NCBI GenBank assembly: GCA_003952965.2
Contig: CM025849.1
Location: forward strand, 186,001 to 250,000
Origin: Morella rubra
Lineage: Eukaryota > Streptophyta > Magnoliopsida > Fagales > Myricaceae
Direction: 5' to 3'
Length of the DNA: 64,000 bases
Shown here: positions 31,931 to 43,970 of the stretch, one piece after another
Position numbering within the stretch: position 1 is the first letter of the stretch
Layout of the letters: every line of letters starts with the position of its first letter
The notes under the pieces: model-generated
Told to the model about the DNA's origin: nothing
Seen by the model: the letters and a program-made list of their open reading frames with translations, nothing else
The model's database searches: none
Position numbers and translations under genes: made by a program

Positions 31931-34900
31931 ATGGCTCAGAATGGTGATTCCCACCCGAACGTCGAAGAAAGGAATGGCGCTCCACTTGAGCTGCAAGCTG
32001 ATACTTCAACTATGGTTTGGAGGGATATCAGCGCGCGTCAAAGGTTCCAATGGCCATTTTCTTCAAAGACTTGAGGTACGATTTAATCCAGTTTTTTTAG
32101 CTAGTTTTTCATGTCAATTTTTGGTTCTTTTATTTTATTTTGATTTTTCAGTAATACGTAGAGAAAAGCTTATGAATGTATGTGCTGCGCTCTTTTTGGT
32201 AAATGTAATTTCAGGAGTGTTTGCAAGCTGGATGCACTTGGAAAGGAGATCTTAGGAATTGCAATCCCTGCAATCCTTACTTTAGCAGCTGATCCTGTGG
32301 CTTCTCTCATCGACACTATGTTCATTGGTCGTCTAGGTCTGCTTCTCTATTCCACTTTGATTTTCCTATAGAGATTTTAGGCTTCGGCTACCTCATGAAC
32401 TTACTTCTAGTGATTTATAGGTGCCTATTATTTTGTTGCCCTGGCAAATTTTACCTACATTGGCTTTAACTTCCAATATTTATGCAGGTGCGGTTGACAT
32501 TGGTGGTGTTGGAGTTGCTATAGCCATATTCAACCAAGCTTCAAGGATTACCATGTACCCCATTGTGAGCATCACCACTTCTTTTGTTGCTGAGGAACAC
32601 ACGATGGAACAAATGGAAAAGGAAGCACAAAATGCTAAGGCCAAGCTTGAGAACTTGGAAGAAGGTTCTACCCCGAAAAATGGTGTCCCTCCCTCTCTCT
32701 CTCTCTCTCTCTACACAAATTTGGGAGATGTCAAAAAAAAAATGAAAACAGAACACTGTTGCGTAGATAAACTAATAGTCAGAGCTAATGGTCAACGGTC
32801 AGAGACGTCACTCAGAGTAATCTTCTCATGACATCATTCTTATAGAACAGTTTGTTCTAAAAGAATCCACGAATATAGTTTTCGTGTCCGAAAATGTAAA
32901 AATGTGTGAGAAAAACAACAGGAAGTACTTAGGTATATCGCTATATATATCCAAGATACCTGCTTGATCTTTGCATTAAAAAGACTTACTTTTTAGAACA
33001 TTGTGGACTGATACAAATTGTCATTGCACTCACATATTGATCTCTTGGTAATTGTTATCAGATTCTAACGAGACAGCAAGCAAGTCCCCTTCCAAGGAAA
33101 AGGCCGTGGTAACTGGCAAAAAGAAGAGAAACATTCCTTCGGCAACAACAGCAATAATCATGGGCACACTTCTTGGCGTGGTACAAGCTTTGTTCCTTAT
33201 TTTTGCAGCAAAAATTCTCCTAAGCGTTATGGGTGTCAAGAGTGTAAGTGTGCTTTTTACCTATCTCCGATACTATACTAGAGGTTATTGATTTCTGGAA
33301 TATTTTTGGGTGTTAACTGATGCATGTATCTTTTTTATTTACTTTTTAATGCGTTTAATCGCTCCTCTGTTGAACAGGACTCTCCCATGTATATACCAGC
33401 ACGCCAGTACTTGACAGTAAGAGCCCTTGGTGCTCCTGCGGTTCTCCTTTCCTTGGCCATGCAAGGGGTCTTCCGAGGTTTTAAGGACACCACAACTCCT
33501 TTGTATGCAACAGGTAGGAAGCTGGTAGAGTACTGTTATTATCGACTATTTCTGGACATTGCAGGAGACATTTCGCCTATGACTGAGGTTTCATGCATGA
33601 TGTGTATTTCCTTTTGGCTTAATAAATGCAGTCGTGGGAGACGCTTTGAATATCGTCTTGGACCCAATATTTATCTTTGTTCTGCGTTTCGGAGTCAGGG
33701 GTGCAGCCATTTCACATGCTATTTCACAGTAAGTTGAATAATAAAGGTAGTAGCTAGTGCATGTATGTTTCCTTCAAGGCTGTATGCATCTCATGATGGT
33801 GATTCTTTGATGTTCCTTTCAGGTACACAATCGCTCTGATCCTTTTTCTGAGATTGATGCAAGAAGTAAATCTATTGGCTCCAGGCGTGAAACAATTGCA
33901 ATTTGGTCGGTTTCTTAAAAATGGTAAGAGGCTTAATCTCTTCCATCGGTTACTTCTCTTCTGTATTTCTCTAATTTCAAAACCAAGGTGTATATTGGTG
34001 AAATGTTTACTACCAACTGCACTGCATGGGCCTTTAAACTTGAAGTCTTATGCGTCAAAGACTAAAATACAAACAGACTTCCTGTTACTTCTAACTTCCA
34101 AGAGATTCGTATTAACTGCCTCTGGGATAATTGCACCATTGTTAACTTTGTTTCCGATCCATGCAGGTGCTCTCATGTTGACCAGAGTCATAGCTGTAAC
34201 ATCTTGTGTGACCTTTGCGGCTGCATTGGCTGCAAGGCAAGGCCCTACTCCCATGGCTGCATTCCAGATTTGCTTGCAGGTCTGGTTGACATCATCACTT
34301 CTCGCTAATGGTTTGGCTGTTTCTGGACAGGTAGACATTGTGCTTCTTGGCTTTTTCACCAAGCTAATAAACCTCTATATAATCTTAATCTCAGCATTTC
34401 CATAAATGTTCACTATGTGTGTATATGTGGATCGGGGTACAACACTTACAAAACTAATAAGCAATTTACTCTCTGTTCTTTAGGCAATTCTAGCTTATGC
34501 ATTTGCTGAGAAGGACAATAAAAAGGCTATAGAAACTGCCCTCCGGGTAGCACAGGTACTAGTCATTCTCTCTTTACCTAAAAGATTGGAACTCCTCCCA
34601 ATTGCTCTCACTGTCATTTGAAGTGTTTACATAGGCTAAATTAAAAACCCCTTTTGATTTGCAGCTGGGTTTTGTTGCGGGTTTGGGGCTCCTTGTAATC
34701 GTTGGAGCTGGTTTATACTTTGGAGCTGGAGTATTCACAACTGACAAAAATGTTCTCCACCTAATGTATTTGGGCATACCGGTATTTCCACCTAACAAGC
34801 ACCATACATAAAGATTAAAATAATTGCATTTTCCTTTTTCATCTGAAATTTTCCTTTGGGGCGGCTGCGGCTCAGTTTATTGCAGGTACACAACCAATAA

Positions 34901-35381
34901 ACACCTTAGCTTTTGTTCTTGATGGTGTGAACTTCGGAGCATCCGACTTTGCATACACTGCATATTCAATGGCAAGTTTGCAGGCCCTCTTTTTCCACCC
35001 AATGAACAAGGGCTCAAGCTTTATTAAGACTTATCTTTGTGAACTTTTCTTTGAAGATCATAAGTTTTCTCCTTGTTTAGGTTATGATGGCTATAGCCAG
35101 TCTTTCATCAGAATTCCTCCTTGCTAGAGCCAAAGGTTATCTTGGTCTCTGGTATGCCTTAATCATCTACATGGGTTTGCGCACAGTTGCAGGTGTTTGG
35201 AGGTAATGTTTTTCTTTTTCTTAATCATCTGTGAATGCTAAATTTCACTATTACTTCCATTTGAACCATGAAAATTGAAAGAGTCTCTGACATCTCTATT
35301 TTTCTTCTGCAAATTACAAACTGCATAGTGGGTACAGCAACTGGTCCATGGCGCTTCCTTAGGAGCAAAACAGTGCAATAG
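31931..35381 (+). CDS. FRD3/DTX43-like MATE transporter, copy 3 (best preserved of the recent pair)
   Basis: Likely a carboxylate (citrate) efflux carrier by family. Exons: 31931-32075, 32215-32336, 32488-32682, 33062-33243, 33378-33513, 33632-33728, 33823-33923, 34167-34330, 34484-34555, 34665-34781, 34876-34971, 35081-35202, 35329-35381. Motifs: ADPVASLIDTMFIGRLG, FNQASRITMYPIVSITTSF and GAPAVLLSLAMQGVFRGFKD. The core from the second to the twelfth coding exon is open, unlike copy 2. There are two blemishes. The first coding exon is 145 nt, one short of the phase needed, so the first ATG frame ends at TGA while GYQRASKVPMAIFFKDL lies in another frame; ATG 32050 could start an N-terminally shorter protein. 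The last acceptor reads GCATAG and shifts the final residues, giving an early TAG at 35360-35362 instead of 35379-35381. Confidence 0.8.
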
Positions 35382-35990
35382 GAATTGGAACTCTCAGGGA
35401 TGTTAAATTACCCCCCAGCTACAATAAGAGATAATGGAGACACAGTTGGACCATCTAAATTATCTTGGTAAAGCTTAAGCAGGGAACAATTTACAGTGAG
35501 CAGCAACAAAGAAGTGCTTGCCGAGAAAATTGAACCCTCAGGAATATAGAATCTGTAAACTCATTGTGTCTGTCTTTTGAAGTGAAGTGAATTATCTTCC
35601 GCATACACCCACTAATGTAATAGTTCTAATCATGTCTCCAACTTAACATGTTTGTAATAATATATGCTCTAATATTGTTGAACGAATCAAGTTGCTGTTT
35701 GCACCTCTGATTGTCTTTTTCTTTTACATGCATGAGTACATTAAGCATAAAAGTTCTGAGAACTCATGAACAAGCCTCAAAATAGACATAAAAATCCCTT
35801 CTTTTTTCCTTTGGGTAGAAGGTAAGATTTCATTAAGCATATAAGTTCTGTACAAGCCATAGATTATACTGTGCAGCATATAGCAACCATTTAACGCACA
35901 AGGAGATTTATGGACAAAGCAACATCAATCCCGCTGACTTAACTACCAGCACTTTCCCCCAGAATGCTACCAGCAGCATAGCACATCAAA
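35382..35990 (+). other. 3' UTR of MATE copy 3 and spacer
   Basis: AT-rich sequence follows the stop codons. A poly(T)-led segment at about 35802-35870 (TTTTTTCCTTTGGGTAGAAGG) resembles the end of a minus-strand retroposon. There is no coding evidence. Confidence 0.35.
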
Positions 35991-36128
35991 AAAATTTCAT
36001 GAATGAAAGATGTGAATCCATTGGAAAATCAAAAAAAAAATACTCACTTCGGGCAAATCTGCGTCATCATTCTTTGGCTGAATACACTTCAGAGATTCTT
36101 CCATAACTGAGAACCCAAGAAAACACCA

Positions 36129-36482
36129 GTGCAAATGCGGAACCCACCAGTCCACGACATTGCAGTACACTCTTGCAAACTGATGAACTCGCAGCTGGAA
36201 GAGAGTATGCAAAAACTCTGGGATTTTTTCTCTCGCTTTAAGGATTGTTCCGTTTCCTGGATCCCACGCAGCTGGAATTTCCTGCCTCATCACATTGCTA
36301 AGTGGACCTTTTCTAGGGAGGTGTTTGGTTTTATTTCTCAGTCTAGTTTTCCTTCTGATAGCGCCGGCTCTATGCGTTCTCCAAACATTGTGCTTTTGGT
36401 TTGTGGGCAACTCGAATGGTCGAAGGTTTTTTTCCTACATCTGGCAGAGCCCAGTGACCCACCTGCCCTTATAACAAACTGA
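36129..36482 (+). mobile_element. LINE fragment encoding the C-terminal RNase H-like region
   Basis: The frame contains LMNSQLEESMQKLWDFF and SVSWIPRSWNFLPHHIAKW, the pattern (W-x-P-R-x-x-N-x-x-A-H-x-x-A-K/R-W) of the reverse-transcriptase-associated RNase H domain at the end of plant LINE polyproteins. No reverse transcriptase or endonuclease is nearby; it is a scrap of about 350 bases. Confidence 0.65.
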
Positions 36483-36568
36483 CTTAACCATACCACTAGA
36501 TTTTGCTACATTTTAATGGCATCGCTTTAAGTGTTAAGGCTCGAATGGTGGAAATGAGAAAAAAAAAA

Positions 36569-37080
36569 GGGAAAATTACGTGAAACTCATTAGATTTTAG
36601 TCCAATATTAAAAGCCTAATTGGGTTTTAAAAAAAATCTCAAAGCTCACTGAATTTTTTATTTTGGTATGAAAAGCTAACTCAAGCCAACTCCGTTATCG
36701 GAGATAACAGAATCAAGTCCACTTAAGCTAAATGACATGGCTAAAATCAACCGCTGCCTGCCACGTGTTTAAAATTACTTGTCCGCTCCATTTGGTCTCT
36801 CGTCTACCACGTCATACAAAACCTAACTCAAGCCAACTCTAACATGACAAACAGGAGACCAAATGGAGAGGACAATGATTTTCAAACACGTGGCAGGCAG
36901 CAATTAATTTTAATCTTGACATTTAACTTAAGTGGACTGACTCTCTTATCTCTATTAACGGTTTGGCTTGAGTTAGTTTTCGTACTACAGTAAAAAAACT
37001 CAATGGGCTGATTTTTTTTTAAAACTCAATGAGATTTTTAATATAGGGCTAAAACCTAATAAGCTCCGTGTTATTTTCCC
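36569..37080. mobile_element. Foldback element with terminal inverted repeats of about 240 bp
   Basis: The left end GGGAAAATTACGTGAAACTC pairs with the complement of the right end, GGGAAAATAACACGGAGCTT. The similarity runs through TAGTCCAATATTAAAAG versus TAGCCCTATATTAAAAA, CTAACTCAAGCCAA, GTCCACTTAAG and GCTGCCTGCCACGTGTTT to TCCATTTGGTCTC near the centre. The element is nearly all inverted repeat (about 512 bp). Each arm has a G-box/ABRE core, CCACGTGT (about 36761 and the inverse at about 36888). No coding sequence. Confidence 0.75.
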
Positions 37081-38314
37081 TAAAAATTATGAAGATTTGG
37101 ACCCTGAGAAACCATGCTAATGATAATGATGGTGATGATCTTGAATGATTCTCTGAACCAAACCACCAAGACTTGTAAACTAAGCATGCAAATTCTCAAC
37201 CGACCATTAAAAGCAAAGCCATGGAAGTCCTACCAGATACCCCCACAAATCACTATCCATCTTCAAAATTTACTAAACACAACTATCTACTTTCTCATCT
37301 CATTGCGATAAAAGACCTGCCCACCCACGAGTGATGGGCATCAAATAGAGGCACAAGATACCCCACCTCGTGACCCTAATTAATTTATGGTTAAGAAAGA
37401 CCATCCAGATTTCTTATTCAAGGAACACACCAACCCCCCCAATTTTCCAATCCCTCGCATGCTGTGATCTTCTCTAGGAAGATAGAAAGAATCCACAAAG
37501 AGATTCGTTCAACCAATTCCCAGCTACTGGTAGGACCCTTCTTTTAGGGTAATTCCACAGGCAGGACCTACCACAGCAGGATTCCGCATACTTTCCACAC
37601 AAAAAAAATCCAAAAACAAACTTAACCAAGCGTTAGGGAGAGAGAGAGAGAGAGAGCGCGAGCAGGACAGCCATTACCAGGGGACAAAAAATAAAGGTAT
37701 TGATATAATAATAACAACTTTAGTTCCGTTTTACAACATCAAATAAACATATTGCCTTCCCCTTTTCTGTCGCTACCTAACCACCCAAAAAACAATGAAT
37801 TCTCAAATGGAACACATTTCCACGAACCATTTTAAATCCGTCTTGAAACCTAAACCACCCGCAATCTTCCCTTGTTCAACCAGCAACCCAAGAGAGTATT
37901 GAAGAATATTGAGACATTTAAAGAGACAGAGCTAAGAATTCCGTCGTAATATAACGTGCAATTCCTTCTGAAGTGAAACATAAATTCCAGGAAAACCTAA
38001 TCCTCCAAAACAGATGCATCTAAAGAGGTGCCAAATCTGGACACGGTTTCTTTAATATTGGCCCAGAGTAAGGCTCCCTTCCCTTTGGACTTCTGCTGTA
38101 AACAAAAATTATAAGAAAAATTGAATCTTAACACTTAAAACTTCATCCAGTCATTCTTCACTCTTAGACCTTGAACCACCGATTCCCAACCCAGTACTGT
38201 TAAATTCTCCATCCGACCTTCAGCATCAGCAAAAATTAACCCACAAAAAAATTTATGTACCTCCAGAAATCTTTTAACCTATTTCCATGAGAAAAGAATA
38301 GGAATTCACTTTCA
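37081..38314. other. Spacer and probable 3' UTR of the CCCH gene
   Basis: No gene is seen. A GA microsatellite lies at 37637-37658. The last several hundred bases likely belong to the 3' UTR of the minus-strand zinc-finger gene, but no polyadenylation signal was fixed. Confidence 0.35.
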
Positions 38315-40515
38315 CTAAGCTACGAGCTGATCAAGCTGCATCTGCTCAAGCCAAGCTCCTAAAACAGAATGATCAATGGAATCATTTTGAGAACTAGAAC
38401 TCAAACCTCCACCAGATGCCGGAGGCCCTGAGACTGGAATTGCCAACTTCTCTTTCATCATCTCAGTTGGCGACTCCTTCACAAGAGATTGGACCCATGA
38501 CAAGTCAGGCTCCTCCCCATTGTTAGCAAGCTCAAAGGATGATGATCTTCGTAGGTGTCCCACTTCACCTCCATTAACTAACACATCCCCTCTGCCATTT
38601 GGGGATCCCCATTTGGCCCAAGAATTTACAGGAGATCCAACAATGGAAGCTGGGTTGTTGGCCCCAAGATCCCGTGAGCTGAGGCTGCGCAGCTGTTGGT
38701 GCTGCTTCTCACGCTGAGCAAATGTAGGGAGTCGAGAGCCCATTGGAGAGATAGGCTCCAGACTTCTTGGAGACATCCTCCCTGGGGATTGGATACCAAA
38801 AGACGCCTGGAATAGAGGGTGCTCATTTTTAGGGGAGAAAACATTTGTGTTGATGGGTGATAACATGCCCTGCTGCTGTTGAAATTGATTGAGAACAGCA
38901 GATTTGTGAGTTGGGGAGAAAACAGCAGCAGCAGCTGTATCAGAATATCGGGGCGACGAAGAGATCTCAGATAAAAATAGCTCTTCAAGATTTGAAGGTG
39001 TTAGTGTCTTAGACCGACCAGAGCGGTTTGGATAGACAGTATTAGACCATGACTGTGAAAAACAACTCAAGTCATTTAGAAGATGATGCTGGGCATCAAA
39101 ATCCGGCAAAACATTAAAATCCTCATGTGGGATATCCGGGCACTAAGTGAAGATCTTAAGCGACTGGATTGCATGTTGCTTCCAGGAAGACTAAGGGCTG
39201 GTACATTTGGCTGTGGCCATGCCGCAGATGAGTGTGAAACACTACTATTTGCAGATGGTGACATGGGTTGGGCAAATGGAGAAGGTGACATGGCAGAGAT
39301 TGATGAGGGAGATCCAGGTAAAAGGCTCATTGCAGCAGCCATATCCATGACGCTATGAGCAGAGGCAGATGAGCGAGGTGATGGAACAGCAGATCCAGTA
39401 GATACATACAAGGGCCGTAGCTCATCAGCCGTGTGAGCAAAGAAACAGACCCGTCTGTTGCAGCTTGTTCCATCCTTGCAGAGCCGAGTCCTGTATTGAG
39501 CAGGGTGCAGCCAGCACTCAAAAACTCCATGAGCATACTCACACATATCACCCCTCCTGCAAGCTCCCTTTCGGAAATCAGGGCAAGGCACACAGCTGTA
39601 ATGATACTTCCTTGGGTCTCTTCTTCGAGCATTTTCCCCAGGGTGTACAAAAGGGCACTCAGTCCAATCATGAGAGTAGGCTCGTGAACAAGGACGAACC
39701 TTGAATGAGAACATGCGAAACTCGTCGGTCGCATAGATACTGTTCTTAATGTCAGGTAGTGATGGATCAACAGGGTACTCTTTCTTCTCCGAGATAGAGC
39801 TAACAGTCATATCATTCAACTTTGAAGCCACTGGAGAAGATACAAACTCTGAAGAAGAAGATACCAATCCATTTTCTGGAGATGATGAAAGGGTTGGTGA
39901 ATCAGAACCTGAAGTGCTGATGGACACTTGTAGGAGGCGCTCATCACCAGAGACATCGGATGCATTGTTAGAGAGAAGCTCTTCAAGAGCCTCTCTCATG
40001 CTTTGTGACTTTGGACGAACAACAACAATAACATTGATAGGGCGAAGACCATTGGCATCAGTTCGATTTGGATCAGCACCCACAAATAACAGCAGCTTGA
40101 CAACATCAACCGCATTAAGGGATCCACCAGAAGCAGCACAATGAAGGGCCGTGGTTTTATCTTGGCCACATGAGAAATTTACATCCACCTCAGAATGTGA
40201 GAGTATAAACTTAAGAACATCAACACTGCCATATGTTGCCGCGACCATTAAGGGAGTTCTATGCTCGAGAACAATCTGTTTTGAGCCTTTCTGGCGAACA
40301 TACCACAGCCCAGCCTCATCAATTGAGGAAGCATCCATCACCAGGGATCGCTTAAAGCCTTCAACATCATTGTTAGCCGCCAGATCAAGTAAACTGGAAA
40401 AAGAATCTTCAGTTTGAACAGTAAGGTTATTCATGTTTTTGGTATTAGTTGTGGTTTCTGCAGTTGATGCAGTCGGAGTGGATGGCGATTTTGATCGCTC
40501 CGGACCACTGCACAT
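38315..40515 (-). CDS. Ankyrin and tandem CCCH zinc-finger protein (OXS2/C3H30-like), one frameshift
   Basis: Plant arginine-rich tandem zinc-finger protein, a family that shuttles between nucleus and cytoplasm in stress responses and binds RNA or DNA. Single coding exon. Two ankyrin-type repeats lie at about residues 85-160 ([38 protein letters not shown]). The zinc fingers are C311-x7-C319-x5-C325-x3-H329 and C346-x5-C352-x4-C357-x3-H361, preceded by the plant-specific [16 protein letters not shown]. The Ser/Pro-rich C-terminus has several SPxS-type motifs. Span 2,201 nt is one short of a whole frame. The break is at about 39137, where CCCGGATATCC would be in frame as CCCGGGATATCC; past it the frame resumes with [12 protein letters not shown] to the stop at 38315. 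With the base present it would be about 733 residues, near OXS2. It may be an assembly error or a fresh null allele. Confidence 0.88.
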
Positions 40516-41250
40516 GCTTCAATTAGCTGAAACGCCAAATTTATAAAAGAAATCAACACATTAATTTCCGGTACCCAAACTAAAAAAAAAAGTAAACGAA
40601 TGGACAAATATCAATCCCAAAGGAAATCAAATCACCTGCCCTCACCCTAAAGTTACACATTTCAAGAGGTAACAACCACTGCAAAGACAGCATGGAATTC
40701 AAAATCTTATTTTCCACCCTCTTTCCGGACATTTCCCCAGAAGTAACAATGGTAAGCATGAAACACGGAAAGCTATATATCACTTCTGAGAGCCCAAAAC
40801 CTCGTAAGGGTGTAAAAGTGAAGACAATTGAAATTAGACAATATCCAAACTCATGAGAATCTGCAACTAGCCCACGAATCATAACTAGGTTAAAACACAA
40901 TACCTTATGCACTTCATTTAGCGAAGCAACACTAATTCACAAAATTATATTCTCCCCACTGTAAAAGTTGCAAGATAGCCTATACCAAAAGCATAAACCC
41001 GAGCAGAAGATTAACAAAGAATCTTATTGCTCAGGTCATATAACGGATCTGCTAGCGATCTACCATGAACTAAAGTGAAATGCATCGCAAGTTATTTTCC
41101 TTTGAACCTTTGACAAAAGGGCAAAGAACAAAAAACAGAATCGTACTTATTCTTCTCAAAAGGAAAAGAAATTTGAAAAGAGAAATAACAAAGGATCGTA
41201 CTTATTCTTCTCAAACGGAAAAGGTACAATCTTCCAAATAATACGAACAG

Positions 41251-41281
<31 letters not shown>

Positions 41282-42030
41282 AAATTTCCGAAGGAAAAGA
41301 AATAATTTTCAAATTAGTAATGGAAAACAGAACTCAGAGAAAACAAGGAGCAACTTTGAACAATAAACTACCAAACTGCACAAAATCACCAAAAAAATAG
41401 TTAAAAGCTCATTTAAAATTCATGAAAATATTTGCAAAATCACAGATTTTCTTCGTTTTTAATAGAGTGGACACAAAGAAAAGCTCCATACTAGAGGAGT
41501 CCGAAAAATGAAAAGCAAAGATTACAGAAACCGATTATTTTCTTTTCCTTCGTTTTCCTCGACCTTCTCGGCAACCAAACATATGAAAAAGCGATTCCAG
41601 GGAAGATTGAAAAGCAATAGTGCACGTCAACAACAAGAAAGATTGAAAATCAAAACCAGAAACCGCAACTTTCACCACAAAGGCATGAGATTTTTAAATC
41701 ACAGATAATAGAAAAGATAACTTGACAGAACTCGGAGCTAATCAGTTGTCAACCCATTGACTCTTTAACAAGATTCTACGGTCCAAGCAAACAAGCCGCA
41801 GGAAAACTGGAAACCAAAAGCATAATACACTACATAACTCACCGATTATCACTATCTGGACCAGAGTTCAGCTAAAGATCTATTGGGACAAAGGAGTTAC
41901 AAGCACTCGCTCATCGATCAAGCGACGAAACTGCCTCAAACAGAGAGCTAAGAGACCACAAAGAAGAAGATGCCAACAAAGAGCGAAAGCTTGAAGCTTC
42001 CATTTCTATCACCGATGGTACCGAGGAAAC
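40516..42030 (-). other. 5' leader of the CCCH gene with a probable 5'-UTR intron
   Basis: On the minus strand TTTGGCGTTTCAG sits 11 bases upstream of the ATG and fits an acceptor (intron end about 40527). CGGTGAGTTATG at about 41834-41845 fits the donor. That gives a 5'-UTR intron of about 1.3 kb and a first exon above 41843. The intron carries an A-run of about 29 (41251-41279). The frames inside it, such as 40580-40912, are not supported as genes. Confidence 0.45.
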
Positions 42031-43970
42031 AAAGAGAGGGAAAGAGGAGAATCTGAGAGAGAAAGTGACGTCTGGGATAGTGAAATTGAAATGAAATGCA
42101 GAGAAATTTGGGGTGAATTTAAAGTTAATTCCCGACGATATAGGGGGAGGACAAGAAACCAAATGAAATGGAAATGAAATGGCATTGAAATGCACGAGAA
42201 ATGAAGTGCAAGTTTGAAGTGGGGGAAGAAGGGAGTGACCGGTAGACCCGGTGGTAGGGAAGAGCGGGAGACGGGTTTAGTGGGGGAGGGGGTGACTGGT
42301 GGAGCAGGTGGATAGTGGAGTGGACGCGTTGCGGGTGGAGAAAAGTGGATTAGAATTTGGGGAACGGGGGAGGTTTGGAGTCCGCCGATGAGGAGCTGCA
42401 ACGTGTAGAAAAATAGAGAGCGCATTGGTCAATTCTGACCGTGTTTTGGCGTCAAGTCGAAGGAAAAGGGCATGGAGCACCAAGGACGGGGGTGGAATAG
42501 GTTTCATGTGGAACGTTGATTTTGATTCTTGTTTTTGTTTTGTTCTGTTTTGGTTCTATCTTTGGTTTTGGTTTGTGCCTCACTTTCTAACCTTTTTGTG
42601 TTAGGGATGACAATTTTTTCCTGAGATCACATTGTTCTCAATCTAAATACTTCAATCTTTTTAACTTCAGGTAAAGAATAAAGTAGAGTCAGGCTTCGAA
42701 CTCATTAGATTTTAATTAAGTAGAACATTACCTTTTTCAGACGCCGTTAATATTGACGGATCTCTTATAAGATAATTTTATATGAATCTAATGATCTTAA
42801 GGATCAATGCATGATAGAGGCCGGAGTCTTGATTGGCAATATATTGCTGCTAGAGAGATGAAGACCCTCCCAGTGAAGACTTTCACTTTATCTGTTTAGA
42901 TGGACTTTGGTTATCAAAATGGCTTGTTCAAATGTTTTTTTCTGATATAAATAATATTTGGTCCAAAGAAAAAGAATAAAGAAGAGGCATGGGATCTAGA
43001 AATTGTAGACTGACCCAAGTTTTATGCCTTGTGACTTGTCATACCATTTCATTTGTTCATTGTCACATATAAAAGAGAAAAGAAAAGGATTACAACAGTG
43101 ATTTTCATTGTTCAAGATTATAGTATATTTAATGAAACAGGGTAATATTGAGGAACCAATAGAAAGCCTTCCAAGTGAAATCATGTCTTTGGCAATAAGA
43201 AAGTCTTTAAAGTGGGTTAAAGTGCAAGAATATCATCCTCCAATATCATGGTAAGGATAAAGTTGTTGAAGATTTTCTGCTTAATTTGCACTCATCCAAG
43301 TACGGAGGTAATGAAGTTTTCAAGATAAGAATGTCATATGTGTAAGATAAGCTTTTTTTTATGATAGTGGATGAGTTGAGACTGATTGATAATTAGGCTG
43401 ATATTATAGTTACGAATTCGTCCAATTGACAGTAGTTACAACTCAAATTGAAGATTATGTAACGAGAATTGCTAGTTGTTAAGACAAAAAGAAAAAGAAA
43501 AAGAAAAAGCTCTTTCTTGTGGCGGTACATTGAGGAAGTTCAAATAAAAAAATGCTTGAGAATACAAAAAGAAGAGCATGAGCTTGGAGTTAGGTGGGGT
43601 ATGACATTTATACACAGAGCAAAGCAGGTCGATTTAAGTGGCCTACTCCAACGCTGCAGTTAATGATACAGAGGATCTGTTAAAGTCCCACAAAGCAATC
43701 AAAGCTCAGCACCCTTTCGTGTCCTTCTGCAGCCAAATATTGGGAAAAAAAAAAATCCTGAATCTTCTGCTGAACTCCCACTCAGATATTTGACAGCCAA
43801 ACCCAATAACTCAACCTGCATTAAGAAAGTTTGATACCCACATGATACGCCTCCACCCACAAGGAGACAAACCCTAGTCCTTCATGCATATCCATATTTT
43901 AGGGTCTTGCACTTCTTAATTTGCCTTCTGATGTGGCCTGTCGACAATTTTTTAATCTGTTTGCCGGTGA
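42031..43970. other. Promoter side of the CCCH gene and spacer, no supported gene
   Basis: GA/GT-rich sequence at 42000-42450 reads on the minus strand as CT-rich, as in many plant promoters and leaders. An (A4G)n tract lies at about 43480-43508. No coding features were recognised. Confidence 0.35.

Noticed and set aside
39749..40144. Several plus-strand frames (39083-40417) opposite the zinc-finger gene
   Set aside because: The minus-strand frame carries ankyrin and CCCH motifs; the plus frames have none.
40580..40912. 110-residue minus frame upstream of the CCCH start
   Set aside because: Falls within the inferred 5'-UTR intron; hydrophobic but unrecognised and without supporting context.
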